A stretch of DNA of 49,814 nucleotides, taken from positions 1-49,814 of the forward strand of contig NZ_AZDB01000014.1 in NCBI RefSeq assembly GCF_001434585.1. The letters are read 5' to 3'. A program made the position numbers and the translations under genes. The first letter of the stretch is position 1. Every line of letters starts with the position of its first letter. This DNA is from Companilactobacillus crustorum JCM 15951 (lineage in GTDB: Bacteria > Bacillota > Bacilli > Lactobacillales > Lactobacillaceae). The notes beneath the pieces are model-generated. The model did no database searches. It was given only the letters and a program-made list of their open reading frames with translations, and was not told where the DNA came from. Positions 33,049 through 42,950 of the stretch are shown here, one piece after another.

Positions 33049-34407
33049 ATGGATAATTCTGAATTTTTTGTAGGTCTTGATATTGGTACAAATTCAATAA
33101 AAGTAGTGGTTGCGGAATCTTCTGACGATAGATTAAGTATCGTTGGAGTTGGAAGCGAAAGATCCGAGGGTGTCAGTCGTGGCGTTATAGTCGATATAGA
33201 TAAAGCTGCGAGTGCCATTCAGAGAGCTATTAAGAAGGCCGAAACGCAGGCAAATATTTCAATTCGTGACGTTGTGGTCGGTATATCGGCCAATATGTTG
33301 CAGATTGAAAAATGTCGAGGAATGATAGCAGTTGGATCAGAGTCAAAAGAAATTAATGAAAATGACGTTAGACAGGTAATGCTAGCCGCTATGGTTCAAA
33401 ATCTACCTAGTGAACGTGAAGTGGTTTCATTGATTCCTAAGCAATTTTCTGTTGACGGGTTCAATAATATTCGTGATCCTCGAGGAATGATTGGTGTTCG
33501 TTTGGAAATGTCTGGAATTATTTATACGGCACCCAAGACGATTGTTCATAATACAAAGAAGGCTATTCAAAAGGCCGGTTTAAACATTATTCATAAAGTT
33601 ATTTCTCCAATGGCATTGAGTCAAGTCGTTTTAGACGATGGTGAGAGTGACTTTGGTGCTGTAATTATTGATATGGGAGCAGGACAAACGACTGCTTCAG
33701 TTGTACATGATCATAATTTGAAGTTATCGACAGTTGATTTCGAAGGTGGAGATTATGTTACGCATGATATTTCAGTTGTTTTGAATACAACGGTTGAAAA
33801 TGCTAACCAATTGAAACTTTATTATGGTAATGCTGCAGCTGATAAGGCATCAACTGATGAAAATATCAGTGTTGAGGTTGTTGGTAAAAATGAGCCTACA
33901 ATGGTTTCAGAAGAGTATTTAGCTGAAATTATCGAAGCTCGCTTGAATCAAATTTTTACCAGACTTCAAGCACCACTAGAGGATGCTGGGGCCTTATCGT
34001 TGCCTGGCGGTATTGTTTTAACTGGTGGTGTCGCCGCTACTCCAAATATTGAGGATTTAGCAAAGAAAATTTTTGACGTCAAAGTAAGAAGTTACGTTCC
34101 TACTCAAATGGGTATGCGCTATCCTTCATATTCATTGGGGTTAGGTTTAGTAATTTATGCTTCTCGACTGAATGATATTGGAGTGATTGCTGATAATGTT
34201 GTTAACGGTGCGACCGTTGAACGTAACAGTAGACCACAGACTCGTGTTGTTCCTGAACCACAGCCACAACCTGAGCAACCTAAAAAAGTAATGCCTACTC
34301 AAGCTCAAGAAACTCAGCCAGATGAAGCCAGCGAAGAACAGACAAGTCCTAATAAGGACAAAAAAATGTCTAAATTCAAGGATTTCTGGAGTAGATTTTT
34401 TGATTAA
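33049..34407 (+). CDS. ftsA: Cell division protein FtsA
   Basis: An actin-like ATPase that anchors FtsZ filaments to the membrane. Phosphate-1 loop GLDIGTNSIKVVV is at about residues 9-21, phosphate-2 IDMGAGQTTASVV at about 206-218, and LTGGVAATPNI at about 324-334. The SHS2 (1C) domain lies near 85-165. From about 385 there is a Pro/Gln/Glu-rich linker, then an amphipathic C-terminal helix MSKFKDFWSRFFD that inserts in the membrane. Length 452. GGGAGG is 12 bases before the ATG, a rather wide gap. Confidence 0.95.
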   Translation: MDNSEFFVGLDIGTNSIKVVVAESSDDRLSIVGVGSERSEGVSRGVIVDIDKAASAIQRAIKKAETQANISIRDVVVGISANMLQIEKCRGMIAVGSESKEINENDVRQVMLAAMVQNLPSEREVVSLIPKQFSVDGFNNIRDPRGMIGVRLEMSGIIYTAPKTIVHNTKKAIQKAGLNIIHKVISPMALSQVVLDDGESDFGAVIIDMGAGQTTASVVHDHNLKLSTVDFEGGDYVTHDISVVLNTTVENANQLKLYYGNAAADKASTDENISVEVVGKNEPTMVSEEYLAEIIEARLNQIFTRLQAPLEDAGALSLPGGIVLTGGVAATPNIEDLAKKIFDVKVRSYVPTQMGMRYPSYSLGLGLVIYASRLNDIGVIADNVVNGATVERNSRPQTRVVPEPQPQPEQPKKVMPTQAQETQPDEASEEQTSPNKDKKMSKFKDFWSRFFD

Positions 34408-34450
34408 AATTAATATAAAATAAATTAGATTTAATAGGAGGAACTCCTTA

Positions 34451-35707
34451 ATGGAATATACTTTAGACTCATCCGAAAATAAGGGAGCGGTAATCAAAGT
34501 TATCGGTGTCGGTGGCGCTGGTGGCAATGCTGTTAACCGCATGGTAGAAGCTGGAATTAAAGGTGTTCAATTTATCGCAGCTAATACAGATGTTCAAGCT
34601 CTAGAAAACTCAAATGCTGAAACAAAAATTCAGTTAGGACCTAAATTGACTCGTGGATTAGGTGCTGGTTCAAACCCTGAAGTTGGACAAAAGGCCGCTC
34701 AAGAGAGTGAAGAAGCCATTAAAGAAGCCCTCGAAGGCGCAGATATGATTTTTGTAACCGCCGGAATGGGTGGTGGTACCGGAACAGGTGCTGCTCCTAT
34801 CGTTGCTAATATTGCTAAAGAAAGTGGCGCATTGACTGTTGGTGTCGTTACGCGTCCATTTGCTTTTGAAGGTGAAAAACGTTCACGTTTTGCAGCAGAC
34901 GGTATTACAGAATTGAAGAAAGACGTCGATACATTAGTTTTGATTTCTAATAGCAAATTATTGGAAATCGTTGATAAGAAGACACCAATGAGCGAAGCCT
35001 TTAGCATAGCTGATGATGTTTTACGTCAAGGTGTACAAAGTATTTCTGATCTTATTACATCTCCAGGATTCGTTAACTTGGATTTTGCTGATGTTAAAAC
35101 AGTTATGTCTGATCAAGGTTCTGCTCTAATGGGTATTGGTCAAGCTAATGGCGAAAATAGAATTACTGAAGCAACTAAGAAGGCTATCTCATCACCATTG
35201 CTTGAAGTTTCAATTGATGGTGCTAAACAAGTTCTTCTTAATATTACTGGTGGCCCTGACTTGTCATTGTTTGAAGCTCAAGATGCAGCGCAAATTGTTT
35301 CCGAACAAGCTACTTCAGATGTTAATATTATCTTTGGTACTTCTATCGATGACACACTTGGTGATCAAGTTAAAGTTACAGTTATTGCGACTGGAGTTGA
35401 AAGTGGCGAAGACAGTAAGAAGAGGGAACCAGCTAGACGTCCTTTAAATAATCCTCGTGCTACTTTGGATAACAATAATAAGAATAACAACAAGCCAAGT
35501 GACAATGCACAAACAAAGCCACAACAGCCACAAACATCTAATGACCCATTGGCCGATTGGGACATTAATCGTGACGCTTCTAAGCAAAAAAATGTCTCTG
35601 GTGAAAAAGGCGATTTTGAAATCTTCCAAAAACCAGAAACAATTGATTTAAGCGATGACGATGATGACTCAACTCCTCCAATTTTTAAACGTCGTAATAA
35701 CAAGTAA
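34451..35707 (+). CDS. ftsZ: Cell division protein FtsZ
   Basis: The tubulin homologue that forms the division ring. Nucleotide-binding loops include [13 protein letters not shown] near residues 19-31 and the tubulin signature GGGTGTG at 107-113; [11 protein letters not shown] near 205-215 carries the T7-loop region. After residue 320 comes a disordered Asn/Gln/Pro-rich linker, then an acidic stretch and the conserved C-terminal peptide around [11 protein letters not shown], which binds FtsA, EzrA, SepF and MinC. Length 418. ATG follows AGGAGGA. A strongly translated gene, 43 bp after ftsA. Confidence 0.98.
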   Translation: MEYTLDSSENKGAVIKVIGVGGAGGNAVNRMVEAGIKGVQFIAANTDVQALENSNAETKIQLGPKLTRGLGAGSNPEVGQKAAQESEEAIKEALEGADMIFVTAGMGGGTGTGAAPIVANIAKESGALTVGVVTRPFAFEGEKRSRFAADGITELKKDVDTLVLISNSKLLEIVDKKTPMSEAFSIADDVLRQGVQSISDLITSPGFVNLDFADVKTVMSDQGSALMGIGQANGENRITEATKKAISSPLLEVSIDGAKQVLLNITGGPDLSLFEAQDAAQIVSEQATSDVNIIFGTSIDDTLGDQVKVTVIATGVESGEDSKKREPARRPLNNPRATLDNNNKNNNKPSDNAQTKPQQPQTSNDPLADWDINRDASKQKNVSGEKGDFEIFQKPETIDLSDDDDDSTPPIFKRRNNK

Positions 35708-35721
35708 AAGGAGATTTTCTT

Positions 35722-36138
35722 ATGGCATTTGAAAAATTAGGCAGTTTCTTTGGTATCAATGACGATGAAGAAACATCAGATACAAAAGTTGTCGCTGATA
35801 CTGATACTAAGCCTCAAAAAAATTATTCAAATAATGAAAAGGTAGTATCAATGAGTACAGCTAGTGAAGCAAGAACTAAAGCAAATAGTAAAATTGCGAT
35901 TTATCAACCTAGAGTTTACTCAGATGCAAAAGTTATTGCTAAACAACTTTTGAATAGTAAGGCTGTGATCGTTAATTTTAATAATGTCAATGACGAACAA
36001 TCAAAGAGAATCGTAGACTTTTTAACTGGTACTATCTTTGCTCTAAATGGTGAGATCAAACGTGTTGGAGAAAAGATCTTTCTTTGCACACCACCAAAGT
36101 TTGAAATTGATGGAAGCATACCTGATATAAACGAATAA
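35722..36138 (+). CDS. sepF: Cell division protein SepF
   Basis: SepF binds membrane and FtsZ and assembles into arcs that shape the septum. Residues 1-12 form the amphipathic membrane-binding helix (MAFEKLGSFFGI), residues 13-50 are an acidic flexible linker, and residues 54-135 are the globular dimerising domain with AKVIAKQLLNSKAVIVNFNN and SKRIVDFLTGTIFALNGEI. Length 138, as usual. It is encoded 14 bp after ftsZ, its conserved place in Gram-positive genomes. Confidence 0.95.
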   Translation: MAFEKLGSFFGINDDEETSDTKVVADTDTKPQKNYSNNEKVVSMSTASEARTKANSKIAIYQPRVYSDAKVIAKQLLNSKAVIVNFNNVNDEQSKRIVDFLTGTIFALNGEIKRVGEKIFLCTPPKFEIDGSIPDINE

Positions 36139-36152
36139 AGTCGAGGAAAGAT

Positions 36153-36419
36153 ATGGATCGAATTTTAAGTGGGCTGCCATTTATTATTAGTACAGCCTTT
36201 CAACTGTATGAATTTATTATTTTTGTATTTTGTCTGTTGTCTTTTATACCGTCACTATACAATTCTGCATTTGGAAGATTTATCGTAGCAATGGTAGCGC
36301 CATTCTTAAATCTGATTAAGAAAATTATACCGACAAGTATTGGTTTTCTTGATTTTTCTCCAATAATTGCACTTATATTAATTCAATTATTGCAGAAAGC
36401 GGTATTTTTAATAATATAA
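36153..36419 (+). CDS. YggT family membrane protein (YlmG)
   Basis: An 88-residue protein with two main membrane helices (about residues 7-33 and 62-86) and the YggT core SYNSAFGRFIVAMVAPFLNLIKK-like segment, here LYNSAFGRF and VAPFLNLIKKIIP near residues 35-60. In Firmicutes the gene (ylmG) lies between sepF and ylmH. It is thought to affect envelope or division but no reaction is known. It follows sepF by 14 bp and precedes ylmH by 2 bp. Confidence 0.88.
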   Translation: MDRILSGLPFIISTAFQLYEFIIFVFCLLSFIPSLYNSAFGRFIVAMVAPFLNLIKKIIPTSIGFLDFSPIIALILIQLLQKAVFLII

Positions 36420-36421
36420 AT

Positions 36422-37216
36422 ATGGATGATAAAAAAACAATCATAGGCGGTGGCTTTTTCCGTCCTGAGGAAAAAATATTCATTGATAAGATAAGCGATA
36501 TTCTTTTAAAAGCTCAAACAATGTATACGCCTCAGCTAACTGATTTTTTGAATCTTCGCGAACAGACAATTTTAAATAATCTCATAAATAAATATGATGA
36601 CTTATATGTACATTATTTTGGCGGTTACGAAAATGCTGAAAGAGTCAGGGGAATAATAGCTCCTGACTATTTTGTACCCAATGAGTCTGATTATAAAATT
36701 GCGATGTATGAAATACGCTATCCGGAAAAATTTGCTAACTTGCACCATGGACAAATATTAGGTTCATTGACTGGATCGGGTGTTGAACGTGATCGTTTTG
36801 GCGATATTATTACTGATGGCGAAAATTGGCAGTTTTTTGTCTTTGACTCAATGAGTGATTACATTGAAGAACAGGTCAAAAAGATTGGACCATATAAGAT
36901 TCATTTAATCGAAAAAAGTTTCAAGGATCTATTATTACCTAAAGATGAATCGACGGACGAAACGATTAATGTTCAGTCATTGCGATTGGATACAATTATT
37001 GCAACCGTTTATGATTTGTCTAGGCAGAGTGCTAAGGCACTTGTGGATCATGGTAAAGTACAAATTAATTGGGTCGTGAGCAAAAACGCTAGTTCTTTTA
37101 TTACAATTACTGATACACTAAGTGTTAGAAGTTTCGGCCGAATAAGGATTAATGATATTATGGGAAAATCAAAGAATAATAAATACATTTTATTCGTCAA
37201 TATCATTAAGAAATAA
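36422..37216 (+). CDS. ylmH: S4-domain RNA-binding protein YlmH
   Basis: A 264-residue cytoplasmic protein with a C-terminal S4-like RNA-binding domain at about residues 178-240 (LRLDTIIATVYDLSRQSAKALV, in two parts: LRLDTIIATVYD and LSRQSAKALV, then HGKVQINW). The N-terminal part has the family PDYFVPNESDYKIAMYEIRYPEKFA region near 80-104 and GSLTGSGVERDRFGDI near 113-128. YlmH homologues have been implicated in ribosome-associated rescue or quality control and, through position, in division. It has a minimal ribosome binding site (AATAT just after the yggT stop), so coupling to yggT is likely. Confidence 0.9.
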   Translation: MDDKKTIIGGGFFRPEEKIFIDKISDILLKAQTMYTPQLTDFLNLREQTILNNLINKYDDLYVHYFGGYENAERVRGIIAPDYFVPNESDYKIAMYEIRYPEKFANLHHGQILGSLTGSGVERDRFGDIITDGENWQFFVFDSMSDYIEEQVKKIGPYKIHLIEKSFKDLLLPKDESTDETINVQSLRLDTIIATVYDLSRQSAKALVDHGKVQINWVVSKNASSFITITDTLSVRSFGRIRINDIMGKSKNNKYILFVNIIKK

Positions 37217-37231
37217 TAGGGGCGTGAAGTT

Positions 37232-37984
37232 ATGGTATTATCACCAGTAGAAATACATGATAAAGAATTTGACAATAAATTTCGAGGCTATGACCGCGAC
37301 CAAGTTGACAGCTTTTTAAAACAAGTAGCGCAGGATTACAATTTAGCTTTACAAAAGAATGATCAATTGGAGAAGGAGTTAAAAGAAACTTCTGAACAGT
37401 TGAAATATTTCACTGATATGAAAGATGCTTTGAATCAGTCGATTTTGGTAGCTCAAGAAGCTGCTGAAAAGGTTAAGAATGAATCTGAACAAGAAGCTCA
37501 GATTATTGTCGAAGAATCGCAGAAAAAAGCACGAGATTTATTGAATCAATCAACTGAAAAATCTAATCAAATATTGCAAGATGCCTCAGATCGAGCTCGT
37601 CAGGTTACTATTGAAACTGACAATTTGAAACGAAGCGTCAATTCGTTCCGTCAAGGTTTGCAAGGAATGTTAAAGCAACAATTGGATATGGTTGATAGTC
37701 CGGAATGGTCAAAACTTAATGACAGTACATCTACTGACAAACTTAAACAAGAAGTTGGTGGCCAAACAGGTAATGATTCAACTCAAGATTATCAAGATAA
37801 TTCGACAGGTAATCAACAAGATTATGAAAATGAGCAAGATTCAGTTTTCAATTCAGAGCAAATGAACTATAATAACAATATTCAGGATGATCAACCGGAT
37901 GAATCGTATACAATCAGTCATCAACAAAATGAACCTACGTTCAATTTTAAAGATGAAGAGACCGATGATGATCCTAAGAAATAA
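37232..37984 (+). CDS. divIVA: Cell division initiation protein DivIVA
   Basis: DivIVA recognises curved membrane at poles and septa. The N-terminal lipid-binding domain is clear (LSPVEIHDKEFDNKFRGYDR then DQVDSFLKQV, residues 3-32), followed by coiled coil to about residue 155. From 160 to 250 the chain is very rich in Asp, Gln, Asn and Glu and predicted to be disordered. Length 250. GGGGCGTG is the ribosome binding site. The ileS T-box leader begins immediately after its stop codon, so its transcript may flow into the leader. Confidence 0.95.
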   Translation: MVLSPVEIHDKEFDNKFRGYDRDQVDSFLKQVAQDYNLALQKNDQLEKELKETSEQLKYFTDMKDALNQSILVAQEAAEKVKNESEQEAQIIVEESQKKARDLLNQSTEKSNQILQDASDRARQVTIETDNLKRSVNSFRQGLQGMLKQQLDMVDSPEWSKLNDSTSTDKLKQEVGGQTGNDSTQDYQDNSTGNQQDYENEQDSVFNSEQMNYNNNIQDDQPDESYTISHQQNEPTFNFKDEETDDDPKK

Positions 37985-38150
37985 TTAAAAGAACAAGTGC
38001 CACTAATAATATTTTTTCAGCGAGCTAGTGTATGGTGTGAGACTAGTAAAAATAATTTCTGGTATATCAACTTTTAGACAATTTATTTGATTTACCAATA
38101 GGTGGTATAGCGAGAACTCGTCCTAAATTGGATGGGTTCTTTTTATTTTT
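37985..38150 (+). promoter_or_regulatory. T-box riboswitch of ileS
   Basis: The T-box core AGGTGGTATAGCG is at 38100-38112, and the terminator GAACTCGTCC / GGATGGGTTC (10 bp with two wobbles) followed by a T-rich tail is at 38114-38150. In Stem I, AAAAG (37987-37991) can pair with CTTTT and GTGCCA with TGGTAT; the loop between these helices reads ATCAA on the 3' side, giving an isoleucine AUC specifier followed by a purine. The distal hairpin is CTAGT / ACTAG with GGTGTGAG in its loop. I find no convincing promoter upstream, so it may be fed from divIVA. Confidence 0.92.
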
Positions 38151-38165
38151 AGAAGGGGTGAAAGA

Positions 38166-40946
38166 ATGCGAGTAAAAGATACTTTAAATTTAGGTAAAAC
38201 TAAATTCCCTATGCGTGGAAACTTGCCAAACAAAGAAGCAGAGTGGCAAAAAGCATGGGAAGATAATAAGCTTTATGAACAACGACAAAAATTAAATGAG
38301 GGTAAACCAACCTTTGAATTATTGGATGGACCTCCATTTGCAAATGGCGATATCCATATGGGTCACGCTTTGAATAAAATCTCTAAGGATATTATCGTTC
38401 GTTATAAATCTATGAACGGTTTCCGTGCACCTTATGTTCCTGGTTGGGATACTCATGGTCTACCAATTGAACAACAATTGGCTAAAAAGGGTGTTAAACG
38501 TAAGGAAATGAGTCTTTCTGATTACCGTAAGTTGTGTTATGAATTTGCTCAAGGTGAAATCAAGAAACAAATGGCTGGTTTCAAACGTTTAGGAATTTCA
38601 GCTGATTGGGACAATCCTTACATTACTTATCAACCAGAATTTGAAGAAGAAGAAGTTAAAGTATTCGGAGAAATGGTTGATAAAGGTTACATCTATCGTG
38701 GTAAAAAACCAGTTTACTGGTCACCATCATCAGAATCAACTCTAGCTGAAGCTGAAGTTGAATATAAGGATGTTAAATCACCATCAATCTTTGTTGCCTT
38801 TAAAGTACGTAACGGTAAAGATGTAATTGACAGCGATGCTTCCTTCATTATTTGGACGACAACGCCATGGACAATTCCATCAAATGAGGCTATTTGTGTC
38901 AATCCTAAGTTCCTTTATGTGGAAGTTAATGCTGACGGCAAGAAATATGTTGTTGCCCAAGAGAGACTTTCATATGTACAAGAACAATTGGATTGGAAGA
39001 ATGTTGAAATTCTCAAGACTGTTAAGGGTAAGGATCTTGAGGGATTAACAGCTACTCATCCACTTTATGATCGTGAATCACCATTAATTCTTGGTAATCA
39101 TGTTACTTTGGATGATGGTACTGGCCTAGTTCATACAGCTCCTGGATTTGGTGCTGATGACTTTGTTGTCGGTATGAAATATAAATTGCCAGTCTTTTCA
39201 CCAATTGATGCACAAGGTAGATTTACTGATGAAGTACCTGAATATGAAGGCGTCTTCTATGATGATGCTAATAAGATGATCAGTGAGAGAATGAAAGATA
39301 ATGGTTCACTCTTGAAGTTGAGCTTTTTCACTCACAGTTATCCACATGATTGGCGTACTAAGAAACCCGTTATTTTCCGTGCTACACCACAATGGTTTGC
39401 TTCAATTGATAAGTTTAGACAACAAATTCTTGATGAGATTGAAAAGATTGATTTTATGCCTGATTGGGGTAAAACACGTCTTTACAATATGATTCGTGAC
39501 CGTGGAGATTGGGTAATCTCCAGACAACGTGCTTGGGGTGTTCCGCTACCAATTTTCTATGCTGAAAATGGCGATCCTATTATGACTAAAGAAACAATCG
39601 ATCATGTAGCAGAATTGTTTGGTAAGTATGGTTCTAATGTATGGGCTGAACGTGATGCTAAAGATCTTCTACCTGATGGCTTTACATATCCAGGTAGTCC
39701 CAACGGTAAATTTACTAAGGAAACTGACATCCTTGATGTTTGGTTCGACTCTGGGACAGCTCATGCTGGTGTGGCTAAGAAACGCGACAATCTTAAATTC
39801 CCAGCTGATTTAATTCTTGAAGGTTCTGATCAATATCGTGGTTGGTTCAACTCAATGCTAGTTACTTCTGTAGCCGCCTTTGGTGTTGCTCCATATAAGG
39901 CTATCCTTTCACAAGGATTCACGTTGGATAAGAATGGAGTTAAGATGAGTAAATCACTTGGAAATGTTATTGCTCCTAGTGACATCGAAAGACAATTCGG
40001 AGCTGAAATTATTCGTCTCTGGGTTGCATCGGTTGACTCTAGCTCGGATGTTTCAGTTTCAGTTGATTCATTCAAGCAAGTTTCTGAAACATATCGTAAG
40101 ATCAGAAATACTATTAGATTTATGTTAGCTAATACAACTGATTTTGATCCTAAGACTAATGCTGTAGCATATGCAGATCTTCGCCCAGAGGATAAGTATG
40201 TTGTCGTTAAGTTGAATGATTTGGTTAAAGATGTTTTGGCTGATTATGATAAGTATGATTTTGCCGACGTGGCTAAGTCTGTAGTTAGTTTTATTGTTAA
40301 TGAAATGTCAACATTCTATCTTGATTTTGCTAAAGACGTCGTTTATATTGATGCTGAAGATTCACATGCACGTCGTTCAATGCAAACAGTTATCTATAGT
40401 GTAGCTGTTAAATTGGCTAAGTTATTGACGCCAATTTTGCCACATACTATGGAACAAGTTTGGGAATATCTTAAGGAACCAGAAGATTACATTCAATTAG
40501 CAGAAATGCCAAAGGTTGAAGAGATCGCCGATCAAGCAGAAATTGAAAAAGATTGGTCTGTCTTCATGGACTTTAGAGATAATGTCTTAAAATCTCTAGA
40601 AGTTGCTCGTAGCAACAAGTTAATTGGTAAGTCTTTGGAAGCTAAAGTAACAATTCATCCAAATGCTGAATTGAAAGCTGTTCTTGACAAAATTGATAGT
40701 AATTTCGGTCAATTATTGATTGTTTCACAATTTGAAATTAGCGATCAAGAGTTACCTGAAACTGCTGATAAATATGAACTTGCAAGTGTTCTTGTAGAAA
40801 AAGCTGAAGGAAAAGTTTGTCAAAGATGTCGAATGATTAAGACTGATGTTGGTAGTGACTCAAATTATCCTACCTTCTGTGCTAGATGTGCTAAGATCGT
40901 GTCTGAAGAATATCCTCAGACTATGACTGATGGCTTTGACGAATAG
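38166..40946 (+). CDS. ileS: Isoleucyl-tRNA synthetase
   Basis: Class I synthetase for tRNA-Ile with valine editing. HIGH-type motif HMGH is at residues 64-67, KMSKS at 593-597, and the editing domain lies between about 200 and 400. The C-terminal zinc finger has paired cysteines CQRC and CARC near residues 886-913. Length 926. This is the bacterial (mupirocin-sensitive type) architecture by length and zinc finger. ATG follows AGGGGTG. The T-box leader controls it; a cold-shock-like gene follows after 10 bp. Confidence 0.97.
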   Translation: MRVKDTLNLGKTKFPMRGNLPNKEAEWQKAWEDNKLYEQRQKLNEGKPTFELLDGPPFANGDIHMGHALNKISKDIIVRYKSMNGFRAPYVPGWDTHGLPIEQQLAKKGVKRKEMSLSDYRKLCYEFAQGEIKKQMAGFKRLGISADWDNPYITYQPEFEEEEVKVFGEMVDKGYIYRGKKPVYWSPSSESTLAEAEVEYKDVKSPSIFVAFKVRNGKDVIDSDASFIIWTTTPWTIPSNEAICVNPKFLYVEVNADGKKYVVAQERLSYVQEQLDWKNVEILKTVKGKDLEGLTATHPLYDRESPLILGNHVTLDDGTGLVHTAPGFGADDFVVGMKYKLPVFSPIDAQGRFTDEVPEYEGVFYDDANKMISERMKDNGSLLKLSFFTHSYPHDWRTKKPVIFRATPQWFASIDKFRQQILDEIEKIDFMPDWGKTRLYNMIRDRGDWVISRQRAWGVPLPIFYAENGDPIMTKETIDHVAELFGKYGSNVWAERDAKDLLPDGFTYPGSPNGKFTKETDILDVWFDSGTAHAGVAKKRDNLKFPADLILEGSDQYRGWFNSMLVTSVAAFGVAPYKAILSQGFTLDKNGVKMSKSLGNVIAPSDIERQFGAEIIRLWVASVDSSSDVSVSVDSFKQVSETYRKIRNTIRFMLANTTDFDPKTNAVAYADLRPEDKYVVVKLNDLVKDVLADYDKYDFADVAKSVVSFIVNEMSTFYLDFAKDVVYIDAEDSHARRSMQTVIYSVAVKLAKLLTPILPHTMEQVWEYLKEPEDYIQLAEMPKVEEIADQAEIEKDWSVFMDFRDNVLKSLEVARSNKLIGKSLEAKVTIHPNAELKAVLDKIDSNFGQLLIVSQFEISDQELPETADKYELASVLVEKAEGKVCQRCRMIKTDVGSDSNYPTFCARCAKIVSEEYPQTMTDGFDE

Positions 40947-40956
40947 GATGGATAAA

Positions 40957-41172
40957 ATGTTTACTGGAAAAATCGTTAGATTTAATAAGAATCGTGGATT
41001 TGGTTTTATAAACAATGGTGAAGAAGATGTTTTCTTTTTCGCTGATTCTGTTCTTAATCGTGAGGATTTCTTTATTAAAGATGGATTGAACGTAAACTTT
41101 GAGATTGCTCCCGGATATAAAGGTCCACAAGCAGTCAATATTAAGATCATTGATGATGAAGAAGTAGAATAG
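40957..41172 (+). CDS. Cold-shock domain protein
   Basis: A 71-residue single cold-shock domain. RNP1-like KNRGFGFI is at residues 10-17 and RNP2-like EDVFFFA at about 22-28, so it should bind single-stranded RNA or DNA as an RNA chaperone. I chose the ATG at 40957, five bases after AGGATGG; earlier in-frame starts at 40948 and 40930 lack a ribosome binding site or lie inside ileS. The MFTGKIVRFN start fits the family. It forms an operon tail with ileS and is closed by a strong terminator. The C-terminus is more acidic (DDEEVE) than in classic Csp proteins. Confidence 0.9.
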   Translation: MFTGKIVRFNKNRGFGFINNGEEDVFFFADSVLNREDFFIKDGLNVNFEIAPGYKGPQAVNIKIIDDEEVE

Positions 41173-41204
41173 AGTCAATTTGAAACTTTATTTGATAATT
41201 AAAG

Positions 41205-41240
41205 AATGGTAAATTCATGAAGATGAATTTACCATTTTTG
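41205..41240 (+). terminator. Terminator of the ileS-csp transcript
   Basis: AATGGTAAATTCAT (41205-41218) pairs perfectly with 41223-41236 across GAAG, followed by a T-run. It ends the dcw-ileS-csp region. Confidence 0.9.
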
Positions 41241-41279
41241 TTATTTGAACCATAGAATTTTAGTGTTGCTAATATTTTT

Positions 41280-41387
41280 ATGAATGATATGCGTGTTACA
41301 ATAACACTTGCAGTTGTAATTTGTTTAATTGCAATCGTTATGTCGGTCTTTAGATTAGTAAAAATGAGAGGATCCAGTAATGAGTAA
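41280..41387 (+). CDS. Possible 35-residue single-helix membrane peptide
   Basis: From ATG at 41280 a 35-codon frame encodes MNDMRVTITLAVVICLIAI followed by VMSVFRLVKMRGSSNE: one membrane helix with a basic C-terminal side. Its stop overlaps the start of the NUDIX gene by eight bases, a pattern typical of real operon neighbours. Against it, I see no ribosome binding site before the ATG. It occupies the space where the NUDIX promoter would otherwise be expected. Confidence 0.35.
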   Translation: MNDMRVTITLAVVICLIAIVMSVFRLVKMRGSSNE

Positions 41388-41949
41388 AGAAGATTCAAGA
41401 TATTATGAGGCAGTAGTAGCAAAAAAGAGAATGTTTGGTGGCAAAATATTCAATGTTGACGTTGAACAAGTTGTTTTGCCCAATGGAATTCCTGATATTC
41501 GAGAAGTAGTGGAACATCATGGTGCCGTGGCAATCATGCCCTTTACAGATAATGATAAGATGATTTTTGTCAGACAATGGCGTACACCTTTGGATCAAGA
41601 AACCTTGGAAATTCCTGCTGGTAAAATTGATCCTGATGAAGGCAGCGACTTAAAGGAAGTTGCTTTACGTGAAATGGACGAAGAATTAGGTATGACAACT
41701 GACAAGCTAGAGAAAGTTACAGCTTTCTTTGCAAGTCCGGGATATTCTAATGAAAAGTTAACTATGTTTAAGGCAACTGATTTGACAAAAGTTGAGTTCA
41801 AACGTCCGCTCGATCCAGATGAATTTTTGAACGTGGAAGAATTGACGCTAGATGAAGCTAAAGAACAGATTAAACAGGGTGTAATTTGTGACTCAAAAAC
41901 AATTTATGCCATTACTTATTGGGAATTGTTAAAAGCAAAGGAAAAATAA
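41380..41949 (+). CDS. NUDIX hydrolase, ADP-ribose pyrophosphatase type
   Basis: A 189-residue NUDIX enzyme that probably splits ADP-ribose into AMP and ribose 5-phosphate. The NUDIX box is intact, from GKIDPDEGSDLKEVAL into REMDEELGM at about residues 83-107, with the metal-binding REMDEE core. The following FFASPGYSNEKLTMF block (about 116-130) matches the NudF/YqkG subgroup. ATG follows AGAGGATCC. A membrane protein gene begins directly after its stop. Confidence 0.9.
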   Translation: MSKEDSRYYEAVVAKKRMFGGKIFNVDVEQVVLPNGIPDIREVVEHHGAVAIMPFTDNDKMIFVRQWRTPLDQETLEIPAGKIDPDEGSDLKEVALREMDEELGMTTDKLEKVTAFFASPGYSNEKLTMFKATDLTKVEFKRPLDPDEFLNVEELTLDEAKEQIKQGVICDSKTIYAITYWELLKAKEK

Positions 41950-42237
41950 ATGTTTTCTAAAATTAAAGACTTTTATAATACAAAAGTAAAAAAGGAGACC
42001 CAACCGCAGACAGTCGTTCGAGCAGATCAGATTGAAGAACAGCAACGAAAGATTCGTGAACAAGAGCGACAACGTGCAGAATCAGAGTATCAACAAGAAC
42101 ATCCAGAACAAATTATTCAAGAAAATTTGCAATCTTTTGAGAATAAGACAAATAAATTGAAAAAAAAGTTAAATATTGCCATCATTACAATATTCGGCTT
42201 AATTGTGCTAGTGTTTTTGATATTATTTTACATTTAA
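41950..42237 (+). CDS. Hypothetical tail-anchored membrane protein
   Basis: A 95-residue protein: residues 1-24 basic and amphipathic, residues 27-70 strongly charged and helical (EEQQRKIREQERQRAESEY), and one membrane helix at the C-terminus (about 75-95, IAIITIFGLIVLVFLILFYI). There is no signal peptide, so it looks tail-anchored with a cytoplasmic helical domain. I do not recognise the family. It starts immediately after the NUDIX stop and ends 11 bp before mtnN, so it belongs to this operon. Confidence 0.75.
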   Translation: MFSKIKDFYNTKVKKETQPQTVVRADQIEEQQRKIREQERQRAESEYQQEHPEQIIQENLQSFENKTNKLKKKLNIAIITIFGLIVLVFLILFYI

Positions 42238-42248
42238 GGAGTTAGAGT

Positions 42249-42938
42249 ATGAAAATTGGCGTAATCGTCCCTATGGAAGAAGAAATTAAATTGATGAAGG
42301 AATCATTGACTGATATTCATCAAGAATCAGTTGCAGGTGTAGATATTACCATCGGTAATTATAAAAACCATGAAGTATATCTAGCCCAAAGTGGTATTGG
42401 CAAGGTACAAGCAGGTATGACAACAACTTTAATCAATGATCGTTATCAACCAGATTTTGTTGTTAATACAGGATCAGCTGGTGGTATTGGAGAAGGTTTG
42501 CATATCGGTGATGTTGTTATTTCTGATAAAATGGCTTATCACGATGTTGACGCAACTGGTTTTGGCTACAAAGTTGGTCAATTGCCACAACAAGAGCTAT
42601 ATTTCAATGCCGATGCTGATTATGTTAAGGAAATTGCTGCTGCTGCCAAAAGAACAGGATTAACTTCTCGTGTTGGTTTAATTGTTACCGGAGACCAATT
42701 TGTTGACGCAAAAGAAAAAATTGCTACAATTAAAAAGTCGTTCCCAGATGCATTAGCAGCTGAAATGGAGGGTGCCGCTGTGGCTCAGGTTTGTACCCAA
42801 TTCCATACATCATTTGTTGTTATTCGTTCAATGAGTGATGTTGGTGACGAAAATGCTAGTGTAAACTTTGACGAATTTGTTTTACAAGCCGGACGCAAAT
42901 CAGTAACTATGTTGCTGAACTTTTTAGACCAAGAATAG
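42249..42938 (+). CDS. mtnN: 5'-methylthioadenosine/S-adenosylhomocysteine nucleosidase
   Basis: MtnN (Pfs) removes adenine from methylthioadenosine and S-adenosylhomocysteine, recycling products of SAM-dependent reactions; S-ribosylhomocysteine can then feed LuxS. The N-terminus KIGVIVPMEEEIKLM carries the catalytic glutamate near residue 11-12, NTGSAGGIG is near 75-83, and MEGAAVAQVC with RSMSDVGDENA (catalytic Asp) near 174-207. Length 229. AAGGAG precedes the ATG. A cysteine desulfurase gene follows after 12 bp. Confidence 0.96.
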   Translation: MKIGVIVPMEEEIKLMKESLTDIHQESVAGVDITIGNYKNHEVYLAQSGIGKVQAGMTTTLINDRYQPDFVVNTGSAGGIGEGLHIGDVVISDKMAYHDVDATGFGYKVGQLPQQELYFNADADYVKEIAAAAKRTGLTSRVGLIVTGDQFVDAKEKIATIKKSFPDALAAEMEGAAVAQVCTQFHTSFVVIRSMSDVGDENASVNFDEFVLQAGRKSVTMLLNFLDQE

Positions 42939-42950
42939 AGGGGATTTATT

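Noticed and set aside
34147-34542. 131-codon minus-strand frame across the ftsA-ftsZ junction
   Set aside because: Antisense to two certain genes and their ribosome binding site; hydrophobic by virtue of the opposite strand composition.
35365-35703. 112-codon minus-strand frame opposite the 3' end of ftsZ
   Set aside because: It mirrors the low-complexity linker and tail of ftsZ and encodes repeats of Ser and Leu; no start signal.
40860-41150. Two minus-strand frames (about 40860-41178) opposite ileS end and the cold-shock gene
   Set aside because: Fully antisense to a recognised cold-shock domain with RNP motifs, and without ribosome binding sites.
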